64,000 bases of DNA from Proteles cristata cristata (Eukaryota > Chordata > Mammalia > Carnivora > Hyaenidae): the NCBI GenBank assembly GCA_017311185.1, contig JAESUZ010000974.1, positions 1 through 64,000 on the forward strand, read 5' to 3'. Position numbers and translations under genes: made by a program. The notes under the pieces are model-generated. The model did no database searches and was not told the DNA's origin. It saw nothing but the letters and a program-made list of their open reading frames with translations. Each line of letters begins with the position of its first letter. Position 1 is the stretch's first letter. This document shows, in pieces, positions 56,461-64,000 of this stretch.

Positions 56461-58653
56461 ATACAATGGGATCCCGGCTGACAAACTGCCTTCTTATATG
56501 TTTACTGGATAAGAACATGAAGAGTTTAGGTCAGGGAAACAAATAAACTTCAAAATCTACCCATGTTTCACTCTTGTTTTCAAGTACTGTGCTATATTAA
56601 TTATACTAATTTATAATGATACCAATACCAATATATATTTTTATTTACAATCAACATGATCAACAGAGCCCCCAAGAAGCTGACTTCTTTTTAAAACATC
56701 ATGTTACTTTGTTTTCAATTGACAAGATTTTGTTTATTTTTGGGGGGCAAGATTTTTTAATAAATCTTGTGACTGAAGAGAAGAAGAAAGGAAATAGAAT
56801 TAAATTAAAACTTTATCATTACTTAATATGGAGTAATAGCCAATTTATATTACCTTCAACAAAAATTAAACTCCATACTTTGAATGAATAAAGAGGTTCA
56901 CCATTTTTCTAGAAAATGGTGTTGAAAGGGAAATCATTTGAACAAATTTGTTCAATGAAACTCTTTGAGCCCACGGACAAATAAAGGTTTTTATTTTTGA
57001 GAAAAATAACATTTGTCCTTTGAAAATTCCAGCAATGAGTAAGTAAGAAACAATTATTTTATGACTCTTTAGTAGGAGGAAGTTGGTTTGAAGAATTAAA
57101 AAAATAAAGTCACAGTATTAAATTCTCTTGGTGTTTAAATAATTTATTTGATATTTGCTATGTGTGCATTCATTTCAATCCTTGACACACTTATCTTCCA
57201 TACATGAAAAATAGTGGTCTATTTAAGAGACCTTAACAAATGACAATATTTTTGAAATGTACTTTATAAATACAAATATTTCAAAGAGAAGGGAGAAAAC
57301 TGTTGCATGAGTAGACAATAAAATTCTGAGCATTTCTAATTTACAAAAGTATGCCTACTTTTTTTCACTAAATGAATACGACCACTTAAAAAATATGTGT
57401 GTGTATACACACACAACAGTACAGAAACATTTCAAAGTGGCAAGTTTTTAGTGCACTGCCAAAGTGTTACAATAACTGTCATCCATAGACATTCACGTGC
57501 AAACACTACTGGACAAGTACACTAGAGCAAATAAGAGAATATTAGTTAACAGAACTCTATGGCAAAAACTTTAAAAAAGGAAATTAATTAAACAGAAATC
57601 TCATTTGAGCAGTATATAAAATAATCTCATTTATCATCTGAGTCATATATATATACATACACACACATTTCTAAGATGAGAAAACAGTGGCAGGAAAAGA
57701 TCTATCTATTAAAAAATTAAAAAAAAAAGAAAGGCATAGCAAGGACTGGAATGCACGTACATGGAAGTGAAGTGTGGATAAAGTTAAGCAGAAAGTAACA
57801 GAGATCAAATGGAATGAATCACTGAAGTTGGATGAGTGGAAAAGGAGAGGTGAAAATGATTTCTCTTTGTTTTAAGCTATGTATAGAACTGTCAGTCACT
57901 AGGCAAAGCCAATTTGGAATATAAGTTGGCTAAATTGTCATGAGTTATGTCACCTACTTTGCCAAAACTACAGTGTTGTTCTGAAGCTACACTCATATAA
58001 GACAGCCAGTTTACACAATATTCAGATTCATTCTATCTTTTCAACTCTGAGAAAATGCAAACAATGAGCTCCTTAGACCACAAAGGGAGGGAAACCTCCT
58101 CTATTTTATTATCGGAGCTTCATACAGTAGCAGACTCCACAATCACAGTGAAGTCTGACTCTGGAAGCAAAGATGGTGACAAATTCATCTAATGGAAAGG
58201 GATACAAATATACCTGTGAGTAATGTCTCCTCTCCTGGCATTTCCCCACAGAAATTCCTAGAATTGGGGAGGGTAATTATTCACAGGAGAAAATAAAGAG
58301 ATACCCTATCCTGCCTCAACCTAAACCTCAGAATATTTATTGCCTAAAATGAATACTATTAAATTATCTCAATTTCTCCCTTAGAGTAGGGAGGCCTGAG
58401 AGGATAAAAAAATACATAAATTCCTCAAATTATGCCAAAGCACAGAATACTTTTCCTTACATATTAAAAACTTGAAAAGAAGAAAATTCTGAAGTATGTT
58501 AGTTATGTGTATGCATTACTGTGATCATTTAACAGCCAGGAAATTGAGGCTAAATTATCAAGACCACTTATCCCACACAAATTTGACCCTGGGTTTGTTT
58601 CCTATCAAAATTCAGGCTGGCAATTTCAACAAAAACAAATTCTGCCCTCATTT
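56461..58653. other. Unassigned 2.2 kb, no young repeats
   Basis: Apart from short AC/TG runs (57397-57417, 57645-57667), I see no transposon and no long frame. Position downstream of the minus-strand ZXD gene leaves open that part is its 3' untranslated region, but no poly(A) site can be fixed by eye. Confidence 0.4.
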
Positions 58654-58670
58654 AAAAAGGCCAGGAAATT

Positions 58671-58880
58671 GGGGCGCCTGGGTGGCTTAGTCGGTTAAGC
58701 GTCCGACTTTCGCTTGGGTCATGATCTCGCGGTTGGGGTTCAAGCCCCGCGCCGGGCTCTGTGCTGACTGCCAGCTCAGAGCCTGGAGCCTGTTTCAGTC
58801 TGTGATTCCCTCTGATCTACCCTGCTCACGCCTGTCCTTCTCTCTCTCCTAGAAATAAATAAAATCTTTAAAAAAAAAAA
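58671..58880 (+). mobile_element. Carnivore tRNA-derived SINE with small deletions
   Basis: Flanks AAAAAGGCCAGGAAATT (58654-58670) and AAAAAGGCCAGGAAGTT (58881-58897). Younger subfamily, with internal losses in the B-box area and the CT-rich part. Confidence 0.95.
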
Positions 58881-58985
58881 AAAAAGGCCAGGAAGTTATA
58901 TAAATGGGGAGAACAGCCAACATTTTATCGTAATCCTGTTTTTTTCTTGTTAATTATATCACTGTTTAAGAAATATTCCATCATT

Positions 58986-59178
58986 GGGGCGCCTGGGTGG
59001 CTCAGTCAGTTAAGGCTTGTCAGTTTGAGCCCCGCATCGGGCTCTGTGCTGACAGCTCAGAGCCTAGAGCCTGCTTTGAATTCTGTGTCCTTCTCTCACT
59101 CTGTCCCTCCCCTGCTCATACTTGCTCGCTAGCTCTCTTTCTCACACACACAGGAATAAACAAACATTAAAAAATTTT
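58986..59178 (+). mobile_element. Carnivore tRNA-derived SINE with a head deletion
   Basis: '..CAGTCAGTTAAGGCTTGTCAGTTTGAG..' lacks about 35 bases of the tRNA-like head. Flanks AAGAAATATTC and AAGGAAAATATTC suggest the duplication. Older-type diagnostics. Confidence 0.9.
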
Positions 59179-59191
59179 AAGGAAAATATTC

Positions 59192-60040
59192 TGGCTTTGA
59201 ATATTTCTATTAAACTGTTACAAATGCCTTAAACATAATTTCCTCCTCCACTACCAGTAATTCTAGAAAAACAATCCATGATATCAGAAACACAGGTAAT
59301 CATGAATAAATGCATTCAGCAGCAGCAACTGCAGATATCATAAAGAGAGAACCAGACATTATGTACCACCTGATAAAAAGAACATTACATACCTAAGAAA
59401 TATTCCTGCCCAAAAATTATATTCCCAATCTGATCAAGTCTCTAAGTCCAACTATCAAATTAAGGTAATAGAGGGTAGAGGAACTTAACACCAGAAGGAC
59501 ATAATTACAAAAATTTAAGATTGTGGAAAATGCTACATGTAAAACAATCCGTGCAAGTTAAGAGACAAAGGGGAAACACAGATTAAAAACACACTTAAGA
59601 GATTTATTAAAATTCTATATTCAAAATATTAAAATAAATATCATTTATGGGACAATTGCATATTGAATCTGACTGGATATTTATTGGTATTAAGGAGTTA
59701 TTGTTAACTTTAAGTATGATAATAGACTTGTAATTTTTTCCAAAAGAGCTCACACTTTATATAACTATATATAGAATAATTATGATTGAAATTATGTAAT
59801 ATCTGCTATTTGTTACAAAATAATTCTTGAAAAGGCTGAGAGTGAAAATTAGATAAACAAAATTGTGAACTGATTATAGCTGATTTTGGGTGCAAAGAAT
59901 GTGGCTGTTTCTTATGCCATTATGTATGTTTGAAAAAAAAGCACATGCAACACCATCACTAAAAAATGTCCTAATTTTTCCCATGGAAATAAGCTTATTA
60001 TCAAGGAATCACAGAGTTAAAAATTCCTTAGAAACAATCT
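59192..60040. other. Unassigned 0.85 kb 3' of the ZXD gene
   Basis: AT-rich, with no repeat recognised. Probably ZXD 3' untranslated sequence or flank (inference from position). Minus-strand AATAAA motifs occur, but none stands out. Confidence 0.4.
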
Positions 60041-60185
60041 ATTTAAACCACCTCATTTTATAAGTAAGCAAATTAAGGCTCAGATAAGTTAAGTCACTTG
60101 CTCAGGGTCACACAACTTGACATGAGTCAAGATCATAATTTAAATCTTCAGACTTGTAGCTCAGGACTTTGTTCTTTTACAAACC
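60040..60185 (+). repeat. MIR (ancient tRNA-derived SINE)
   Basis: 'CCTCATTTTATAAGTAAGCAAATTAAGGCTCAGATAAGTTAAGTCACTTGCTCAGGGTCACACA' is the MIR core with modest divergence. It lies about 100 bases downstream of the ZXD stop and so probably in its 3' untranslated region, antisense to the gene. Confidence 0.85.
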
Positions 60186-60284
60186 TATAAGAAATGACTG
60201 CATTTAAACATTTAGTCCAGAATACACTTAAAATTGAGTGTAACTCATAAAAGTAAGCCATGTGTCAAGAAATTAACAGTTGGT

Positions 60285-62726
60285 TCATACCAAAAATGAG
60301 CTGCCAGTCACTGTGATAAGATCTGTTTCTTTCTGAGAACCATGGTTTCCTGCTGGATTGGAGAATCCAAACTGGGTTTCTTCCTCCTGTCCAAAGAAGT
60401 CAGAGTCAGGATGTACATTCCATTCTGCTTTGGTTGGCGTCAGGAGTTCTGAGACACTGTTTTCACAAAGGGTGCTGGAAGGAGTCAGAGCATCCGTGTC
60501 CACTGTTAGCTTACTGCTGGGGGTCAAAGCTTGAGGTTCTTGACTCGAGTTTTTCATAGCCAAAGGGCCCAGAGATGCCAATGGCCCCACACTTAGACTT
60601 GAGGAATCATCCATACCTAAAGGACTCTGCTGAAAACCAGAGGCTGTCGTTCCAAAAAAGAGAGAGGTATCCAGACTTTGAGGAAGGTCACTGGTGGCCA
60701 TCAAGGCCCGAGGGTCCACAGCCTGCCCTAAGGAATTATTATTAATAGCAGGGAGGTTCCCTGCCAGAGTTGAGCTCACAGAAGCCACATCAATAGTCAA
60801 GATTCCAGAGTTCACCAGTGCTGTGTCCAGCACTGCAGCAGAACTACTGCCAGGCACATCAGAGAAGAGAGACACTAGCTCTGCATCACTGAGATCACTC
60901 TGTCCCTGGCTAGTAAGTTCACTGCTGGGGGTAAGAGAATTTGCAGCTTCTAGCTGAGCTAAGAGATCCTGGCAGAGGTTGTGCCTTTTGGCCATGTGGG
61001 TCTTCATGCTGTGCTTGGATGTGAAAAGTTTATTACAAGTAGAGACTGGGCAACGGCTTTTCCAAGTGTCCACGTCCTGCAAGTGTTTCTTGGAGTGAAT
61101 GTAGAGACTACTGCGAGCAGAGAACCTGGCACAGCAGCCTTCCACAGGGCACACAAAAGGCTTTGTGCCCAGGTGGGTTATGCTGTGACCTTTCAGGTGC
61201 TCGGCCCTCGTGAAAGATTTCCCACAGCCTTCCACAGGACACATGAACCTCCGGTCATCATCGTGCTTCCTTTTGTGCCTTAAGAGTTTGGACATGCTGG
61301 TGAAGTTCCAGCCACAGCCGTCAAAGTCACAAAGGAAAGGTCTCTCACCGGTGTGGCTCCGCAGGTGAATTTTCAGGCGACAAGCCTTGTCGTACTGTTT
61401 GCTGCAGCCAGGAAACGAGCAGGAGAAGAGTTCCTGTTCCCTGAAGTGGGCACGGTTATGGGAAAATAGGGCACTCACTGTGATAAATGTCTTCTTGCAG
61501 CCGGAAAACGCGCACTGGTAGGGCCTTTCGGGCTCGAAATGGCTGCGTTGGTGGGCGCTGAGTTTGGCCTGTGTAGGGAAGCTCTCCTCGCACACCTCGC
61601 ACTTGAATGAGTTCTCCTGCTCATGGCCCTTCATGTGTGCCTTGAGGTTATATACTGTGGTGAAGCTCTTGCCACAGCCCTCCGCAGGGCAGCCAAAGGG
61701 CCGAAGTTTGTCGTGCGACTGCAGGTGCCTCTTGAGCTTGTAAGAGGTGGTGAAAGTCCAGCCGCAGCCGCCCAGGGGGCACTTGAAGGGCCGCTGGCCC
61801 TGGCTGCTGCTGTGAGTCAGCAGGTGCACCTTCAGCTGGTGCTTCTTGGCAAAGGTTTGTCCGCACTGGGCCTCGGGACACAGGTACAGCACCACCCCCG
61901 GGCCTGGGCCTAGCGGCCTGCGGGGGCTCTCAGCTGCTGCCCGGCTCTCTGCCTCCTCCTCAGGCGCCGGGGCGGGCGCCGGTTCAGCCGGCTCCGCCAG
62001 CAGGAGGTCGGGCGGCAGCTCTGGGCAGTCGCTGGGCTGCGCTGCGTGCAGGACCCCTGCTTGCGGAGCCATCAGACCCCCAGACTGAGGGACAGGCGCG
62101 ACCCCAGGCTCCCAGGCTGCCGGCGGGGGCGTGGCAAAGGTGAGGACACCATTCTCAAAGCGCAAAAGCAGGTTTTGGTTGCGGATGGTGAAGGTGCTAG
62201 AGAAGGCCATGGCTGGTCCCAGGCCTGGGGAGGGGACCGGTACTGGGGCTGGGGCCGGGGCTGGGGCGGGAACCGCAGACTGGCAGCGGGGCCCTAGTGC
62301 CTGGCGGCCAAGTGGGTTGCCGCCACTCTCACCCTTCTGGAGCTGTGGGCCCGACTCGGCCTCCTCCTTTCGTACAGGCCCTAAGGCCTGGCGGGCTCCC
62401 GAGGTCTCCACATCACCACCCACTGGGTCCAGCAGCACCAGGAAAAAATCATCGCCGTCGCCGCCGCCGCCGCCGCCACCGCCTCCAGCGTAATCTGGCC
62501 TCGGCGCCAATGGGCTGTGACCAGGGCCCCGTGAGGCCGCGCTGGCCTCCTCGCACCGCCTCCCGGGCCCGCCATCTTGGAGGTCCGGGAGAGGCAGGAG
62601 TCGGCGCGCGGGGACCTGGCCAGCCCGCGGGTCAGGGCCTCCGTGGACCCGGCTGCCTCCCGCGGGGATACCAGCACCGCCGCTCTGTCGCGTCCCGGGA
62701 GCCAGGAGCAGCCTTGGGCTTTCCAT
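60285..62726 (-). CDS. ZXDB: ZXDA/ZXDB zinc-finger transcription regulator (X-linked, single exon), intact
   Basis: 813 codons, ATG to TGA without interruption. Human ZXDA and ZXDB are about 800 residues. The start has a good context (G at -3, G at +4). Order: Ala/Pro/Gly-rich N-terminus with a Gly run at 81-89 followed by Asp-Asp-Phe-Phe-Leu-Val-Leu-Leu-Asp; a Pro-Ala repeat at 151-168; ten C2H2 fingers at residues 283-582 (first Cys283/Cys288/His301/His305, last Cys559/Cys564/His577/His582). Finger 4 has Cys-X2-Cys, and most others have Cys-X4-Cys. A Ser/Thr-rich acidic C-terminus ends Ile-Thr-Val-Thr-Gly-Ser-Ser-Phe-Leu-Val. ZXD proteins act in the nucleus; family work links ZXDA and ZXDC to a complex that cooperates with CIITA in MHC class II transcription. 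ZXDA and ZXDB are near-identical duplicates, so the choice of symbol is tentative; the family assignment is secure. No introns. Confidence 0.96.
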   Translation of the reverse strand: MESPRLLLAPGTRQSGGAGIPAGGSRVHGGPDPRAGQVPARRLLPLPDLQDGGPGRRCEEASAASRGPGHSPLAPRPDYAGGGGGGGGGDGDDFFLVLLDPVGGDVETSGARQALGPVRKEEAESGPQLQKGESGGNPLGRQALGPRCQSAVPAPAPAPAPVPVPSPGLGPAMAFSSTFTIRNQNLLLRFENGVLTFATPPPAAWEPGVAPVPQSGGLMAPQAGVLHAAQPSDCPELPPDLLLAEPAEPAPAPAPEEEAESRAAAESPRRPLGPGPGVVLYLCPEAQCGQTFAKKHQLKVHLLTHSSSQGQRPFKCPLGGCGWTFTTSYKLKRHLQSHDKLRPFGCPAEGCGKSFTTVYNLKAHMKGHEQENSFKCEVCEESFPTQAKLSAHQRSHFEPERPYQCAFSGCKKTFITVSALFSHNRAHFREQELFSCSFPGCSKQYDKACRLKIHLRSHTGERPFLCDFDGCGWNFTSMSKLLRHKRKHDDDRRFMCPVEGCGKSFTRAEHLKGHSITHLGTKPFVCPVEGCCARFSARSSLYIHSKKHLQDVDTWKSRCPVSTCNKLFTSKHSMKTHMAKRHNLCQDLLAQLEAANSLTPSSELTSQGQSDLSDAELVSLFSDVPGSSSAAVLDTALVNSGILTIDVASVSSTLAGNLPAINNNSLGQAVDPRALMATSDLPQSLDTSLFFGTTASGFQQSPLGMDDSSSLSVGPLASLGPLAMKNSSQEPQALTPSSKLTVDTDALTPSSTLCENSVSELLTPTKAEWNVHPDSDFFGQEEETQFGFSNPAGNHGSQKETDLITVTGSSFLV
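60981..61880 (-). other. Ten-finger C2H2 array of the ZXD protein
   Basis: Zinc-ligand sets by residue: 283/288/301/305, 316/321/334/338, 346/351/364/368, 376/379/392/396, 405/410/423/427, 436/441/454/458, 466/471/484/488, 496/501/514/518, 526/531/544/548, 559/564/577/582. All forty ligands are present. Only one linker is the canonical TGERPF (459-464); the rest differ. In the family this region is used for self- or partner association as well as any DNA binding. Confidence 0.93.
62229..62270 (-). repeat. Pro-Ala / Pro-Val coding repeat
   Basis: Residues 153-166 alternate Pro with Ala or Val, from a GGGGCT/GGGGCC-like hexamer array on the plus strand. Slippage-prone, and a likely cause of the extra length relative to human. 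Confidence 0.8.
62460..62486 (-). repeat. GGC-type triplet run coding for nine glycines
   Basis: Residues 81-89, encoded by near-pure GGC/GGT/GGA codons (CCG/GCC on the plus strand). Just before the conserved DDFFLVLLDPVGGDVET block. Probably length-variable between individuals and species. Confidence 0.85.
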
Positions 62727-62777
62727 CTCGGTGTCTGTGAGGCTCTGCGGGAACCAGAGCTGAGGAGGAGGAGCGAT

Positions 62778-62786
62778 CCCGCCCCC
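62778..62786 (-). promoter_or_regulatory. GC-box (SP1-type) upstream of the ZXD start
   Basis: Minus strand GGGGGCGGG about 52 bases upstream of the ATG, in the short GC-rich interval between the coding start and an old L1 fragment. No TATA box in the usual place. Its function as a core promoter element is inferred. Confidence 0.5.
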
Positions 62787-62844
62787 TGCCGCGGGCCTGA
62801 ATATGTTCCTGAAAGGAGAAAAAAAATGTGCAGTGCGCAGAAAC

Positions 62845-63110
62845 TGGCCCTATCAGATATTAAAACGTGTTTAACGGCATAGTGATTTAAATATTCTGGT
62901 ACGGGGTCTCTGGAACAGAATAGAAAATCCAGAGGCAGTGCCTGGTGTGCATAAATAGTTGTACATTCAATATTTGTAGGAAATCAGGGTCTTCCCAGAT
63001 AATGAAGTAATGACAGTTCATTTGGTTAATGGTGCCAGAATACCTAGGAATCTATTAAATGCAACTTAAATTCGTACATCACTATATGTACCAAAATAAA
63101 CACCCCAGCC
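62845..63110 (+). mobile_element. Ancient LINE-1 (L1M) ORF2 fragment in the ZXD 5' flank
   Basis: 'CTATCAGATATTAAAACGTG', 'GGAACAGAATAGAAAATCCAGAG' and '..ATTTGGTTAATGGTGCCA' follow the L1 ORF2 3' region in order, at very high divergence. It begins about 120 bases upstream of the ZXD ATG. Confidence 0.65.
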
Positions 63111-64000
63111 CCTCCCAGTGGTAAGCATGGTACTCAGTACTTTTCACATGTTAAAAATTGTTTACTAGCTGGCTGGCTGGGTGCTATGAAGTTTTGAGGT
63201 GATGGTGGGTTGCTCCTGAGCCAATGGCCAATAAAAAATTCCTGAGGACGTCTTCGGTGCAAAAGGGGATAGCACCTATGGCAGGAAGATCTGCACTGGG
63301 GTGGTGATGGGTAACATAATATATCATCACGTAGGGAAGGGATGAGGTATAGAGTAAATCTCTAAGGAATTCTGGAAGCAAGGTTTCCAGGACCTTGAGG
63401 AAAATGCCATTTTTATTACTGTTTAGTAAAACCTCATTCAAGAGACCCTTTAGATGTAAATCCGGGGGGGGCATAAGCTTGTAGTATGATTGCCTGCCTA
63501 TATCTTGCGGCAGTTGAGACAAAGGAAGTTTCCAAAGGAATTTTTATATGATAAAGTAGACTTACAGGTTCCTAGGCCAGGAGGTGGTCAGGACAGGGTC
63601 AAGCCAAGATTCCCTTTTACCCTTAGCAAAGTGTCATCATCAAAGTAGCTGAGCTCCTAGAGGGAGGTCACTGCTGGTTTCAAGGAGTGGTCAATTCGCT
63701 ATAGTCAGTAAAGGAATTTAATTTTTCATTTGCCTTAGTTTCCCACATCACCATGGCAAGCACCTAAACCTCTTTCCTTTCCTCTTGGGTAGCCAGGAGT
63801 GTCCAATGGATATCACACATATTCAACCTGGGTGGGAGGTGCTGTTAGCCTGTACTTAGCCTTCAGTTTACCCCATGTTCCCTCATCTGTGGGATTTATC
63901 AATCCAGTGAGTGAAAATTCCTGAGACAATGCACTATGTGTTGACATTAAACTGCCATAGTGCTAGCAAATTCTACTGGAAATTTTTTTTCTAGACAACT
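63111..64000. other. Unclassified 0.9 kb upstream of ZXD, cut by the window edge
   Basis: Less AT-rich than the other flanks. A minus-strand frame of 112 codons (63184-63522) is open but shows no domain I recognise. The sequence could be part of an LTR element or a diverged upstream region of the gene; I cannot decide. Confidence 0.35.

Larger units (their letters stand above)
61800..62800. promoter_or_regulatory. CpG island over the ZXD 5' half and start
   Basis: Strikingly GC- and CpG-rich compared with the AT-rich surroundings, centred on the coding start. Expected for a broadly expressed gene. No computed ratio is given. Confidence 0.75.

Noticed and set aside
61623..62740. Several plus-strand open frames of 80-147 codons across the 5' half of the ZXD gene
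   Set aside because: They are antisense shadows of the GC-rich coding region, with low-complexity Gly/Arg/Pro composition and no domains.

Overview
This is mammalian nuclear DNA from a carnivore, very probably a felid, and the X chromosome is the likely location. Two observations support this. The window holds about thirty copies of a tRNA-headed, CT-rich-tailed SINE of the carnivore CAN-SINE (SINEC_Fc-like) type. It also holds an intact single-exon ZXD-family zinc-finger gene, an X-linked pair (ZXDA/ZXDB) in other eutherians. There are no bacterial or phage genes.

Layout. 1-17.3 kb is LINE-1: a minus-strand 5'UTR meeting a plus-strand 5'-truncated L1 head to head (1-7815), an older plus-strand L1 3' end (7836-9165), a Tigger-like DNA transposon (9195-9690), and a long older minus-strand L1 (10296 to about 17.2 kb) carrying three SINEs. 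17.8-22.0 kb is a nest of older repeats: an ERVL-type LTR with a short L1 tail inserted, then an ancient L1M split by an apparently complete MaLR element (LTR-internal-LTR), itself hit by three SINEs. 22.04-28.98 kb is a near-full-length young plus-strand L1 with both ORFs broken. 31.79-36.43 kb is a rearranged locus: an L1 5'UTR fragment joined to a minus-strand L1 segment almost identical to the 22.4-26.5 kb arm, so the two form a roughly 4.1 kb inverted repeat with a 5.7 kb spacer.

36.4-40.6 kb is mixed ancient L1M, SINEs and unassigned DNA. 40.56-50.8 kb is two older L1s facing head to head, with a second, younger head-to-head pair of L1 3' halves (45.1-47.5 kb) lying between them. 50.8-60.2 kb is the least repetitive part: SINEs, L2, MIR, an old DNA transposon, simple repeats and apparently single-copy DNA that may include the ZXD 3' untranslated region.

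60285-62726 (minus strand) is the only intact protein gene: an 813-residue ZXDA/ZXDB protein with ten C2H2 fingers, a CpG-rich 5' half and a GC-box just upstream. 62.8-64.0 kb is its 5' flank: a decayed L1M piece and about 0.9 kb I cannot classify.

The only host gene is a nuclear transcription regulator; everything else is transposon-derived. The L1 and SINE copies are dated relative to one another by nesting and target-site duplications. The most unusual structure is the inverted L1 pair at 22-36 kb, whose arms share the same disabling mutations.
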